DNA of 64,000 nucleotides, taken from NCBI GenBank assembly GCA_046299555.1, contig JBKBHS010000002.1, positions 248,001-312,000 of the forward strand, read 5' to 3'. Positions 52,986-61,785 of this stretch are shown here, in pieces. Position numbers and translations under genes: made by a program. A model generated the notes under the pieces. It was not told the origin of the DNA. It searched no databases and was given only the letters and a program-made list of their open reading frames with translations. The DNA comes from CALKJP01 sp046299555 (GTDB lineage: Bacteria; Bacteroidota; Bacteroidia; JACCXN01). Position 1 is the first letter of the stretch, and each line of letters opens with the position of its first letter.

Positions 52986-53002
52986 TTCTTTTAACAGGGT
53001 AA

Positions 53003-53335
53003 TTATTTGCCCTGCTCTTCTTTAGCCGGATTACGGTAGTAAATTTTATCTTCTAAAAATTCTTGCAATGCAATAGATGTTGGCTTAGGTAAACGCTCAT
53101 AAAAGCGCGAAATTTCAATTTGCTCGCGATTTTCGAAAATTTCTTCCAAATTGTCGGTATGTGAAGCAAATTCTTGGAGCTTATTGCTAAGCTCTTCTTT
53201 CATTTCTTGAGCAATTTGGTTGGAACGTTTAGCAATAATTGCTACCGATTCATACAAATTACCTGTTTTTTCACTAATAGCTACCGTATCTCTGGTAACT
53301 GTGCTTACTTCCGCATTTGTTTTTTTAAAATTCAT
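53003..53335 (-). CDS. rpoZ: RNA polymerase omega subunit (Rpb6-like)
   Basis: A 110-residue protein of the omega/Rpb6 family. The fold-specific segment GNLYESVAIIAKRSNQIAQE lies at residues 25-45, followed by a long helix and a KIYYRNPAKEE tail. Its place just after bamD and before coaBC is the usual one in this phylum. Omega aids assembly of the beta-prime subunit. The gene is 3 bases from the bamD stop. Confidence 0.88.
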   Translation of the reverse strand: MNFKKTNAEVSTVTRDTVAISEKTGNLYESVAIIAKRSNQIAQEMKEELSNKLQEFASHTDNLEEIFENREQIEISRFYERLPKPTSIALQEFLEDKIYYRNPAKEEQGK

Positions 53336-53338
53336 GTT

Positions 53339-54154
53339 CTACAAATTAATATTTAAATTCTTTAATTGTTTAATTGTATTGTCGTATATATCCTGTGCTT
53401 CTTTGCTGTACTGACTCTTTGGATATTTATCAATAAAAGCATAATAGGCTTCTATTGTTGCTTTTAAACGTTCTTCTTTTTTCTTTTCTACACTATTGCT
53501 TGCATAAAGATAATGCGATTTAAGCGACAAAAATAATAATTCTTCGGTAAATTTACTACCCGGATAGTCTTTTAATACGTTTTGTATGGTAACATAGGCC
53601 GCTTTATACTGCATGGTTTTATAATAAGTTTTGGCATTTAAGTAGGCCTTATATTCTAATTTAAAACGTAATTTATCAATTAACTCATTTGCATCCGCTA
53701 CTCTTTTACTGCTTTCCGGAAAACGATCTATAAATAATTGCAGTTCATTTATGGCTGCTATCGTATTGGTTTGATCTAATGTGGGTTCTGATGATTCCAA
53801 ATAATAACAATATGCATTCATAAATAAACATTCTTCGGCATATTTGCTTAAAGGATAAGTTTTATAAAAATTCTTAAAATGATAAGCTGCAAATACATAA
53901 TCGCCCATGTAATAATTACAATAAGCATAGTAATAATAAACCTTTTCAGCTTTTTCAGTTCCTCTATATAAGCCAAGCATTTCTTCTAAAAGCGGATAAG
54001 CTTTAGAAAAATTCTTTTCTTCGTAATACTTTATTGCAGCTTCAAACTTTTTTTCGTAATCAGTGCTTTTAAGCAGCTTTTCATAATTGCTGCATGAAAA
54101 AAGCAAGGTAGTTAAAAGTAATATAAAGATTATATGATGTATCTTGTTTTTCAC
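53339..54154 (-). CDS. bamD: Outer membrane protein assembly factor BamD, lipoprotein
   Basis: A 271-residue TPR lipoprotein of the BAM complex. A lipobox (LLTTLLFSCS, Cys21) is followed by five TPR-like repeats (YYYYAYCNYYMGDYVFAAYH, ELQLFIDRFPES, YVTIQNVLKDYPGSKFTEEL). I use GTG at 54154: the frame extends to a TTG at 54166 that overlaps the -7 box TAACTTTG, so it cannot be the start, and no ATG exists in between. The predicted mRNA has only a few bases before GTG, close to leaderless. It heads the rpoZ-coaBC-DUF4835-channel operon. Confidence 0.9.
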   Translation of the reverse strand: MKNKIHHIIFILLLTTLLFSCSNYEKLLKSTDYEKKFEAAIKYYEEKNFSKAYPLLEEMLGLYRGTEKAEKVYYYYAYCNYYMGDYVFAAYHFKNFYKTYPLSKYAEECLFMNAYCYYLESSEPTLDQTNTIAAINELQLFIDRFPESSKRVADANELIDKLRFKLEYKAYLNAKTYYKTMQYKAAYVTIQNVLKDYPGSKFTEELLFLSLKSHYLYASNSVEKKKEERLKATIEAYYAFIDKYPKSQYSKEAQDIYDNTIKQLKNLNINL

Positions 54155-54163
54155 AATGAGGCA

Positions 54164-54171
54164 CAAAGTTA
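54164..54171 (-). promoter_or_regulatory. -7 box of the bamD operon, overlapping the upstream TTG
   Basis: Minus-strand TAACTTTG, identical to that of the leucine dehydrogenase operon. It puts the transcription start near 54160, about six bases before the GTG start codon. Confidence 0.6.
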
Positions 54172-54213
54172 ATATTAAAAAAACATGTAGTTAACTATTT
54201 TTTCTGTAAAAAA

Positions 54214-54243
54214 TTGCCACTATTTAATAAAGATGTAATTTTA
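54214..54243 (+). promoter_or_regulatory. Possible promoter of the serine palmitoyltransferase-like gene
   Basis: TTG (54214-54216), 19-base spacer, TAATTTTA (54236-54243); the last base differs from TAnnTTTG. Predicted start about 19 bases before the ATG at 54266. Confidence 0.45.
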
Positions 54244-54265
54244 CAACGTTTTAAAAAAATAAAAA

Positions 54266-55516
54266 ATGAGAGATATATTTGATAAAATTCGCGAAAATCG
54301 TGGTCCTTTAGGTAAATATTCAAAAGAAGGTCACGGATATTTTTTCTTTCCAAAATTAGAAGGTGATATTGGTCCTAGAATGATTTTTAGAGGTAAAGAA
54401 CGACTAGTATGGAGTTTAAACAATTATTTAGGGCTTGCTAATCACCCTGAAGTAAGAAAAACCGATGCCGAAGCAGCTGCTAAGTATGGTTTTTCATCAC
54501 CAATGGGTGCCAGAATGATGTCGGGAAATACTAATTTACACGAACAATTAGAGGCGGAGTTAGCTGCATACGTACATAAGGAAGATGCTATTTTGGTAAA
54601 TTACGGTTACCAAGCCATGGTTTCTGCTATCGATTGTTTGGTTGATAGAAACGATGTAATTGTTTATGACTCCGAATCGCACGCTTGTATTATTGACGGT
54701 ATTCGTCTTCATTTAGGCAAGCACTTTGTATTTAAACATAACGATATTGACTCATTTGCACAACAAATGGAGCGAGCCAGCAAATGGGTTGAAAAAACCG
54801 GTGGCGGAATTTTGGTTTTAACAGAAGGAGTGTTTGGAATGGCCGGTGATCAAGGCAAATTAAAAGAAATTGTAGCTTTTAAAGAGAAATATAACTTCCG
54901 TTTATTTGTTGATGATGCTCATGGAATAGGCGCTATGGGGCCAACAGGAGCCGGAACCGGTGAAGCACAAGGCTGCCAAGATGGAATTGATATTTATTTT
55001 GGAACTTTTGCTAAATCATTTGCCTTAATAGGAGGTTTTATAGCAAGTAACGAAAACGTGGTTGAATATTTGCGCTATAATATGCGTTCACAAATATTTG
55101 CCAAATCGTTACCATTACCATTGGTTGTTGGAGCGCTTAAACGTTTACAAATTATGCGTGATGAACCTCAACACCGTGAAAAATTATGGCAAATTGTTAA
55201 TGAATTGCAAAGTGGATTAAGATCTGCCGGATTTAATTTAGGTAGAACAAATTCACCTGTAACTCCTGTATTTATTAGTGGTGGACCATATGAAGCTACC
55301 AACTTAATTATTGATATGCGTGAAAATTATAATGTTTTCTGCTCAATGGTAATGTATCCGGTAGTTCCTAAAGATGTTATTATGCTTCGATTAATACCAA
55401 CGGCTGCTCATAGTTTAGAAGATGTAAAATATACTATTGATGTATTTAGCAAGTGTGCAGAAAAATTAAGAGAAGGGAAATACGATAAAACAAAAGTTGT
55501 TGCAATTGGACAATAA
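54266..55516 (+). CDS. Alpha-oxoamine synthase, probably serine palmitoyltransferase
   Basis: A 416-residue PLP enzyme. The PLP lysine is in IYFGTFAKSFALIGGF (about residue 249), with RLFVDDAHGIGAMGPTGAGT, GARMMSGNTNLHEQLEAELA and the motif NNYLGLANHPEV. The opening MRDIFDKIRENRGPLGKYSK and the single-gene context resemble Bacteroidota serine palmitoyltransferase, the first enzyme of sphingolipid synthesis, rather than BioF (a separate bioF is present at 45672-46799). 2-amino-3-ketobutyrate CoA ligase (Kbl) remains an alternative. A TTG-N19-TAATTTTA promoter-like pair lies just upstream. Confidence 0.82.
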   Translation: MRDIFDKIRENRGPLGKYSKEGHGYFFFPKLEGDIGPRMIFRGKERLVWSLNNYLGLANHPEVRKTDAEAAAKYGFSSPMGARMMSGNTNLHEQLEAELAAYVHKEDAILVNYGYQAMVSAIDCLVDRNDVIVYDSESHACIIDGIRLHLGKHFVFKHNDIDSFAQQMERASKWVEKTGGGILVLTEGVFGMAGDQGKLKEIVAFKEKYNFRLFVDDAHGIGAMGPTGAGTGEAQGCQDGIDIYFGTFAKSFALIGGFIASNENVVEYLRYNMRSQIFAKSLPLPLVVGALKRLQIMRDEPQHREKLWQIVNELQSGLRSAGFNLGRTNSPVTPVFISGGPYEATNLIIDMRENYNVFCSMVMYPVVPKDVIMLRLIPTAAHSLEDVKYTIDVFSKCAEKLREGKYDKTKVVAIGQ

Positions 55517-55518
55517 AT

Positions 55519-55547
55519 AAAAAAGGGCTTTAATAAAGCCCTTTTTT
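55519..55547. terminator. Bidirectional terminator between the Spt-like gene and the TPR operon
   Basis: A perfect 13-bp stem (AAAAAAGGGCTTT / AAAGCCCTTTTTT) with a 3-base loop and T tracts both ways. It closes the plus-strand Spt-like gene and the minus-strand icmF-TPR-TPR operon. Confidence 0.93.
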
Positions 55548-56865
55548 ATTTTAATAATCTTATTAAGTTTTTCTCAATATAATACTCACTAGTTAGTAAT
55601 GCCATTTGTATTCGCTTAGCGTAATGAATAGAATCTAATATTTCTTTTTGCTTTTCTTCTACTAAATTTTTCTGTTCTTCGATAATTTGTTTTTGTTTTT
55701 TTGTCATTTTTAATGAACGAAATACTAATAATGCAATAATAGCAATAGCAAAAGCAACTGCTCCTACTAAATACATAATTAATTTTTGACGCTGTTTTTC
55801 TGCTTTAGCTATTGCGTCTTTTTTTTCTTGTTCGGCCTTTAAAGCTGTTTCTTTTCTTTCGTATTCAAATTCAAATTGTTTTTGTAATAATTGTTTTTGG
55901 TTTTTATCGTTCTCTATAGAATCTTTATAGCTAATGTATTTTTCATAGTTTAATAAAGCATTTTTATAATCACCATTTTGCTTATAAATTTTATACAAAG
56001 TTTCACTTGTTTCAGAAAGCAACTGTATAATATTTGTTTTTTCTGCTATGTTTTTAGCACTATCTGCATAAGCATAGGCAAGTTTTAAATTAGTATTTAA
56101 AAATAGTTTAGCAATACTAACATACATTGCTCCCATTCCAAATAAATTTTTAATTTCTTTATAAAGTGCTAAACTTTTTAAAAAAGATTCAAGAGCTAAT
56201 TCCATTTTATTATTATCAATATATATATTTCCAATATTGGCATAAGAATTTGCTATTCCGTTTTTGTCATTAATTTTTTTTCTATAATCAATACTTTTTA
56301 AGTACGAAAACAGTGCTTCATCTTTTAAACCCAAATTGCTTTGGGCAATACCAATATTACTAAGTGAATTTGCCATACCAACAGTATCTTTCATTGCTTC
56401 TCTTATCTCTAAGCATTTTGTAAAATACTCTAATGACTTTTGATAATTTGATTGTTTTTGGTAAATAATTCCAAGGCTATTGGTGGAATTGGCTATTCCG
56501 TTATTATCTTTCAGTTCTTCAGAAATTTTCAAACTTTCATTAAAATAATCAATAGCTAAAAAATAATTGCCACGTATTACAAAACTAATTCCTTTTAAAT
56601 TCAAAGCGTTAGCAATTTGTTTTTTATTGTTTACTTTTTTAGCATACAATTCTAATGTATCTGCATACAAAAAAGATGTGTCCGGATTGGTATATAAATA
56701 AATATATCCTGAAATATCACTTAATGCCTTTAATCTAAGACTATCCGGAAGTGATGAGTTTTTCCAAACACTTACTAAACTGTCCTTATTATATTGCGCA
56801 AAAATTTTATTGTTATAACAACAAAAAACGAATACTATAAAAAATAAACAATAGCATTTTTTCAT
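55546..56865 (-). CDS. TPR membrane protein with SpoIIE-type linker but no output domain (copy B)
   Basis: A 439-residue protein: signal peptide (MKKCYCLFFIVFVFCCYNNK), about seven tetratricopeptide repeats in residues 50-330 with the KSLEYFTKCLEIREAMKD pattern, a coiled coil, one membrane helix (LIMYLVGAVAFAIAIIALLV), a second coiled coil and the tail DSIHYAKRIQMALLTSEYYI. In many Bacteroidota relatives this tail runs into a SpoIIE/PP2C phosphatase, but here a stop follows eight residues later and a terminator is next. It overlaps the upstream paralogue by 4 bases. No frameshift is visible. Confidence 0.75.
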   Translation of the reverse strand: MKKCYCLFFIVFVFCCYNNKIFAQYNKDSLVSVWKNSSLPDSLRLKALSDISGYIYLYTNPDTSFLYADTLELYAKKVNNKKQIANALNLKGISFVIRGNYFLAIDYFNESLKISEELKDNNGIANSTNSLGIIYQKQSNYQKSLEYFTKCLEIREAMKDTVGMANSLSNIGIAQSNLGLKDEALFSYLKSIDYRKKINDKNGIANSYANIGNIYIDNNKMELALESFLKSLALYKEIKNLFGMGAMYVSIAKLFLNTNLKLAYAYADSAKNIAEKTNIIQLLSETSETLYKIYKQNGDYKNALLNYEKYISYKDSIENDKNQKQLLQKQFEFEYERKETALKAEQEKKDAIAKAEKQRQKLIMYLVGAVAFAIAIIALLVFRSLKMTKKQKQIIEEQKNLVEEKQKEILDSIHYAKRIQMALLTSEYYIEKNLIRLLK

Positions 56866-58256
56866 TTATTAATTTTTAAACGATTTAATTGTTTTTCAAT
56901 ATAAAATTCGTTTGTTAACAATGCCATTTGTATGCGTTTTGCGTATTGAATAGAATCCAGTATTTCTTTTTGTTTTTGTTCTACTAATTGTTTTTGCTGT
57001 TCAATTATGTTTTTTTGTTTTTTGGTTGAAGTTAATGAACGATATATGAGTAAAGCCATTACTGCAATGGCTAATGCAATACTCGCTATAAAAAACATTA
57101 ATAATTTTTGACGTTGTTTTTCCGATTTTGCAATTGCTTCTTTCTTTTCTTGTTCTGCTATTAGTGCGGCTTCTTTCTTTTCAAATTCAAAATTTAATTG
57201 TTGCTTTATTGTATTATCTAACACTTCTTTATTAAATAAGGAATCGCTAATTTGTTTGTATAATTTGTAATATTTAAGTGCTTGAGTAAGGTTTTCATTT
57301 TTTTCTGAAATAGTTGAAGAATTAAAATTTGCCAGCTTTTGATGAATTTCTGATTTTAAATGGTATATATCTAATAAGCCTTCTAAATAATTAATTTTTT
57401 GAGCCCAAAAAAAAGCTGAGTCTATATAATTAATAGCGTTGTAAAGACTTTTATAGTTATTTGTTTTAGTATATAATTTAGAAATATTATAATATGTGTT
57501 GGATAATTGCCTTAAATTTCCGACACTTTTTAAGAATTCTAAGGCTTGATAATGATATTTTTCTGCTAATTCTTGTTCCCCTTTTTTATCATACAAAACT
57601 CCTAAACCATTATAAATTTCAGCTATTCTGTTTGTATCTTTTATTTCTTCAAAAAGTTGTTTGCTTTTAAATAAATATAATTCGCAAGAATCGTAATTTA
57701 ATTTATTATAATAAACACCTCCTATAGATTGTAAACAAATGGCTTCTAAAGATTTATTGTTTAATTTATTTGCTAATTCAATAGCCTTTAAATAATAATT
57801 GTTAGCTTCATCAAATTGCTTTTGCTGCGAAAGAAGCGTAGCTAAATTTATTGAAGAACTTGCTTCTCCATAGGTGTAATTTAATTTGTTAGAAATGGTT
57901 AATGATTTTAAATAGTATTGTATAGCTTTTTTAGTATTGCCTCTTATTTTGTATAAATAACCTTTGTTATTAAAATAATCTGCAATAGCTTTCTGCGCAA
58001 AAAGCTTTATGTTATTATCAGATGTTTTTAATAATTTAATTGATAAGGAATAAGCTTGATTATTATAATTAGGCCAGATATTATCATCGTTAATATTTTC
58101 AACTAATTGAAATAATATGTTTATTTTGGTAGTATCAGCATGATTGGTTTTTAGCAGTTCATTTTTTAATGAATCAATAATCTTATCGTTTTGTGCCGTT
58201 ATTTTAAAATTTAACAGCACAAATATTGTAAGACAAAATATTTTAAAATTATTCAT
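56862..58256 (-). CDS. TPR membrane protein with SpoIIE-type linker but no output domain (copy A)
   Basis: A 464-residue paralogue of the downstream gene with the same order: signal peptide (MNNFKIFCLTIFVLLNFKIT), TPRs in residues 40-330, coiled coil, membrane helix (LLMFFIASIALAIAVMALLI), second coiled coil and the linker DSIQYAKRIQMALLTNEFYI, ending RLKINK. Like its neighbour it lacks any enzymatic domain after the linker. The TPRs are more degenerate than in copy B. It starts 4 bases after the icmF stop, so it is translated from the icmF mRNA. Function unknown. Confidence 0.75.
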   Translation of the reverse strand: MNNFKIFCLTIFVLLNFKITAQNDKIIDSLKNELLKTNHADTTKINILFQLVENINDDNIWPNYNNQAYSLSIKLLKTSDNNIKLFAQKAIADYFNNKGYLYKIRGNTKKAIQYYLKSLTISNKLNYTYGEASSSINLATLLSQQKQFDEANNYYLKAIELANKLNNKSLEAICLQSIGGVYYNKLNYDSCELYLFKSKQLFEEIKDTNRIAEIYNGLGVLYDKKGEQELAEKYHYQALEFLKSVGNLRQLSNTYYNISKLYTKTNNYKSLYNAINYIDSAFFWAQKINYLEGLLDIYHLKSEIHQKLANFNSSTISEKNENLTQALKYYKLYKQISDSLFNKEVLDNTIKQQLNFEFEKKEAALIAEQEKKEAIAKSEKQRQKLLMFFIASIALAIAVMALLIYRSLTSTKKQKNIIEQQKQLVEQKQKEILDSIQYAKRIQMALLTNEFYIEKQLNRLKINK

Positions 58257-58260
58257 TCAT

Positions 58261-61200
58261 TTACATATTTCTTCTATACTGCCCTCCTACTTCGAACAAT
58301 GCTTTGGTAATTTGGCCTAATGAACAATATTTGGTAACTTCCATTAATTGTTCAAACATGTTTTTATTTTGAATGGCAGCTTCCTGAAGTTTGGCTAATT
58401 GTTGCTTGCTTTCGTTTTCGTATTTTTTATGAAGATTAACTACGGTATCTATTTGCTGTTTTTTCTCTTGTTCAGTAGCACGAATAACTTCAGCAGGAAT
58501 TATGGTTGGCGAACCTTTAGAACTTAAAAAGGTGTTAACTCCAATAATTGGGTATTCTCCGGTATGTTTAAGGGTTTCATAATACAAGCTTTCTTCTTGT
58601 ATTCTACTACGCTGATACATGGTTTCCATAGCCCCCAATACTCCACCACGTTCTGTAATTCTATCAAACTCTGCCAATACTGCTTCTTCTACCAAGTCGG
58701 TTAATTCTTCAATAATGAAAGAACCTTGTAATGGGTTTTCGTTTTTCGCTAAACCTAACTCACGGTTAATGATTAATTGTATAGCCATTGCTCTGCGCAC
58801 TGATTCTTCAGTGGGTGTAGTTATGGCTTCATCGTAAGCATTTGTGTGTAGCGAATTACAGTTATCGTAAATGGCATACAATGCTTGAAGCGTAGTACGG
58901 ATATCGTTAAAATCTATTTCCTGAGCGTGCAGCGAACGACCGGATGTTTGAATGTGGTACTTTAACATTTGTGAGCGAGCATCGGCACCATATTTGTATT
59001 TCATAGCTTTAGCCCAAATTCTGCGTGCAACACGTCCAATTACTGCATATTCAGGGTCTATTCCATTGCTGAAAAAGAACGACAAATTCGGCCCGAAATC
59101 ATTGATATTCATTCCACGACTTAGGTAATACTCTACATAGGTAAAACCATTTGCTAATGTAAAAGCCAATTGTGTAATTGGATTTGCTCCTGCTTCTGCT
59201 ATATGATATCCACTTATAGAAACAGAATAAAAATTACGTACTTTATTTTTTATAAAATACTCTTGTACATCGCCCATTAAGCGTAAAGCAAATTCGGTAG
59301 AGAATATACAGGTATTTTGGGCCTGGTCTTCTTTCAATATATCTGCCTGTACCGTACCACGTACTTGCGATAAGGTTTCGGCTTTTATTTTTTCATACAC
59401 TTCTTTGGGCAAAACCTGATCTCCAGTTACGCCTAAAAGCATTAATCCTAAACCGTCATTACCTTCGGGCAATCCGTTTGAATTATATGGTATATATTGA
59501 GGAACAGCTACCCCCTTTGCATCGTGTAATTCTTTAATTTTTTTTCTAACCTCCTCTTCAAGCCCATTTTGCTTAATGTATATTTCACATTGTTGATCAA
59601 TAGCCGTATTCATAAAGTATCCTAACAACATGGGAGCAGGACCATTTATAGTCATACTAACCGATGTTTTAGGATCAGCCAAATTAAATCCTGAATACAA
59701 TTTTTTGGCATCATCCAAACAACATATACTTACACCTGAGTTGCCAATTTTCCCATATATATCAGGTCTCCAATCCGGATCGTTTCCATAAAGCGTAACA
59801 CTATCAAATGCTGTAGAAAGTCGCTTAGCGGGCATTCCTAAACTTACATAGTGAAAACGCTTGTTGGTACGTTCCGGTCCACCTTCTCCGGCAAACATAC
59901 GGGTTGGATCTTCTCCTTCGCGTTTAAACGGATAAATTCCAGCTGTGTAAGGAAATTCTCCGGGAACGTTTTCTTGCAATACCCAACGCAATAATTCACC
60001 CCATGCTTTGTAACGAGGTGTTACAACCTTTGGAATTTGTGTATGTGCTAGCGATTCGGTATGTGTTTTAACTTTTATTTCTTTATCGCGTACTTTAAAA
60101 ATGTAATATTCGTCTTTATAAAGTTTTACCTTGTTTGGCCACTGTTGAATTATTTCCCAATTGTGCGGATCTAAATCTAATTTAATTCTATCAAACTCTG
60201 CACTCAATACCTTTTTAATGGAATCATCTGCTTTACCCAGCGTTTCTATAGTTTTATGGATAGCATATAATTTTTCTGCAATTTCGGCTTGTTTGTTTAC
60301 CCATTCATTATATTTACGATTATTTTCTGAAATTTCTGATAGATAACGTGTACGAGACGGTGGAATAATAAATATTTTCTCCGACATTTCTTTGGTAATG
60401 GTAAATTTTGATTTTAAATCGGCTCCTGTTTTTTCAACAATTTTATCCATTACCGCTTTGTAGAGTGTGTTTGTACCCGGATCATTAAACTGTGATGCGA
60501 TGGTACCATAAACAGGTAAATCATCATCATTAGCATCCCATAATTGATGATTTCGCTTATATTGTTTTTTCACATCGCGTAAGGCATCTAAAGCACCACG
60601 TTTGTCAAATTTATTGATGGCTACTATATCGGCAAAATCGAGCATATCGATTTTTTCTAACTGGGTAGCTGCTCCAAATTCGGGTGTCATAATATATAGC
60701 GAAACATCGCTGTAGTCTAATATTTCTGTATCGCTTTGTCCAATTCCGGATGTTTCTAAAATAATTAAATCAAAGCCTGCAGCTTTTAGTACATTAACTG
60801 CATCTCCTACGTATTTGCTTAGAGCCAAATTACTCTGACGAGTAGCTAATGAACGCATATAAACACGCTCATTACGAATGGAGTTCATACGAATTCTATC
60901 GCCCAATAAGGCACCGCCCGTTTTGCGCTTACTTGGGTCAACTGAAATTATTCCGATGTGTTTATCAGGAAAATCCAATAAAAATCTGCGTACTAATTCA
61001 TCTACCATACTGGATTTTCCGGCTCCGCCTGTTCCTGTAATTCCAAGTACAGGAGGCCCCTCCAACCTCCCTGATGGGGTGACTTTTAAGTTTTTTGAAA
61101 TTTCAGCAAATAATTTTTTAAATTCTTCTTCTCTATTTTCCGCTATTGAAATAAGACGAGCAATTACACCTTTATTTTTTGATTGAAGTTCTTTTAAAAC

Positions 61201-61665
61201 CCCCTTACCATTGGGAAGGGATGGGGTTGGGCTATCGCACTTTTGAACTAAATCATTTATCATTCCTTGCAATCCCATGGCACGTCCGTCATCAGGATGG
61301 TATATTCGTGCAATGCCATATTTGTGAAGTTCTTCAATTTCGGATGGTAAAATAGTTCCCCCTCCTCCACCAAAAATTTTAATATTAGACGCTCCTTTTT
61401 CTTTCAATAAATCATACATGTATTTAAAATATTCCATGTGACCACCTTGATAACTGGTCATGGCAATGGCATGAGCATCTTCTTCAATAGCGCAATTTAC
61501 CACCTCTTCTACACTTCTATCGTGACCCAAGTGTATAACTTCGCAACCGGTTGATTGGATAATTCTGCGCATGATGTTTATGGCAGCATCGTGCCCATCG
61601 AACAATGAAGCTGCGGTAACAATTCTGATTTTATTTTTTGGAACGTAAGGTGTTTGTTCTTGCAT
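58261..61665 (-). CDS. icmF: Fused isobutyryl-CoA mutase IcmF (methylmalonyl-CoA mutase family)
   Basis: A 1134-residue fusion. B12-binding domain first (1-135; DGHD with cobalt-ligand His25), then a MeaB-type G-protein chaperone (about 207-420; Walker A GTGGAGKSS, ETSGIGQSD, NKFD) and the TIM-barrel mutase with FAGEGGPERTNKRFHYVSLG at about 590-610 and a long C-terminal part. IcmF interconverts isobutyryl-CoA and butyryl-CoA with built-in repair. Residues 145-158 and 194-205 are translated from G/C-rich palindromic elements inserted in the linker. It heads an operon with two TPR membrane proteins and has a clear promoter. Confidence 0.93.
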   Translation of the reverse strand: MQEQTPYVPKNKIRIVTAASLFDGHDAAINIMRRIIQSTGCEVIHLGHDRSVEEVVNCAIEEDAHAIAMTSYQGGHMEYFKYMYDLLKEKGASNIKIFGGGGGTILPSEIEELHKYGIARIYHPDDGRAMGLQGMINDLVQKCDSPTPSLPNGKGVLKELQSKNKGVIARLISIAENREEEFKKLFAEISKNLKVTPSGRLEGPPVLGITGTGGAGKSSMVDELVRRFLLDFPDKHIGIISVDPSKRKTGGALLGDRIRMNSIRNERVYMRSLATRQSNLALSKYVGDAVNVLKAAGFDLIILETSGIGQSDTEILDYSDVSLYIMTPEFGAATQLEKIDMLDFADIVAINKFDKRGALDALRDVKKQYKRNHQLWDANDDDLPVYGTIASQFNDPGTNTLYKAVMDKIVEKTGADLKSKFTITKEMSEKIFIIPPSRTRYLSEISENNRKYNEWVNKQAEIAEKLYAIHKTIETLGKADDSIKKVLSAEFDRIKLDLDPHNWEIIQQWPNKVKLYKDEYYIFKVRDKEIKVKTHTESLAHTQIPKVVTPRYKAWGELLRWVLQENVPGEFPYTAGIYPFKREGEDPTRMFAGEGGPERTNKRFHYVSLGMPAKRLSTAFDSVTLYGNDPDWRPDIYGKIGNSGVSICCLDDAKKLYSGFNLADPKTSVSMTINGPAPMLLGYFMNTAIDQQCEIYIKQNGLEEEVRKKIKELHDAKGVAVPQYIPYNSNGLPEGNDGLGLMLLGVTGDQVLPKEVYEKIKAETLSQVRGTVQADILKEDQAQNTCIFSTEFALRLMGDVQEYFIKNKVRNFYSVSISGYHIAEAGANPITQLAFTLANGFTYVEYYLSRGMNINDFGPNLSFFFSNGIDPEYAVIGRVARRIWAKAMKYKYGADARSQMLKYHIQTSGRSLHAQEIDFNDIRTTLQALYAIYDNCNSLHTNAYDEAITTPTEESVRRAMAIQLIINRELGLAKNENPLQGSFIIEELTDLVEEAVLAEFDRITERGGVLGAMETMYQRSRIQEESLYYETLKHTGEYPIIGVNTFLSSKGSPTIIPAEVIRATEQEKKQQIDTVVNLHKKYENESKQQLAKLQEAAIQNKNMFEQLMEVTKYCSLGQITKALFEVGGQYRRNM
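61051..61086 (+). repeat. C/G-rich element 2 in the icmF linker (plus orientation)
   Basis: Plus-strand sequence begins CCCCTCCAACCTCCCTGATG and ends in TTTTAAG. It encodes residues 194-205 of IcmF on the minus strand. It is similar in layout to element 1 but in the opposite orientation, about 105 bases away. Composition (over half G+C) differs from the AT-rich surroundings. Confidence 0.5.
61192..61233 (-). repeat. C/G-rich element 1 in the icmF linker (minus orientation)
   Basis: Minus-strand sequence holds AACCCCATCCCTTCCCAATG followed by GTAAGGGGGTTTTAAAAG; CCCTT and AAGGG flank an inner CC/GG stem, so it can fold as a hairpin. It is read in frame as residues 145-158 (SPTPSLPNGKGVLK). 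This resembles short dispersed repeats that are tolerated in coding regions. Confidence 0.5.
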
Positions 61666-61688
61666 GGTTGAAAGCTTTTGTAAACTTG

Positions 61689-61719
61689 CAAATATAAGCC
61701 TTAGAAGGGTATATTCAAA
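61689..61719 (-). promoter_or_regulatory. Promoter of the icmF-TPR-TPR operon
   Basis: On the minus strand TTTG (61719-61716), 19-base spacer, TATATTTG (61696-61689); predicted start about 61685, 20 bases before the icmF ATG. Confidence 0.75.
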
Positions 61720-61736
61720 TCAATTTTTGTATGTAC

Positions 61737-61765
61737 AAAAAAACCTCCGAAATGGAGGTTTAAAA
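61737..61765 (-). terminator. Intrinsic terminator after the type IX cargo gene
   Basis: Stem AAACCTCC / GGAGGTTT with a 5-base loop and a T run of seven on the minus strand, 20 bases beyond the stop codon at 61786. Confidence 0.9.
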
Positions 61766-61785
61766 AGTTTTTAAAACAAGTTATA

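Noticed and set aside
55546..56865. Frameshifted or truncated SpoIIE phosphatase gene
   Set aside because: A terminator follows at once and no phosphatase-like peptide is visible in other frames downstream, so this is not a simple truncation.
60878..61186. Plus-strand frame in the icmF linker
   Set aside because: It overlaps the confident icmF gene, and its open length comes from the C/G-rich elements and the codon bias of the other strand.
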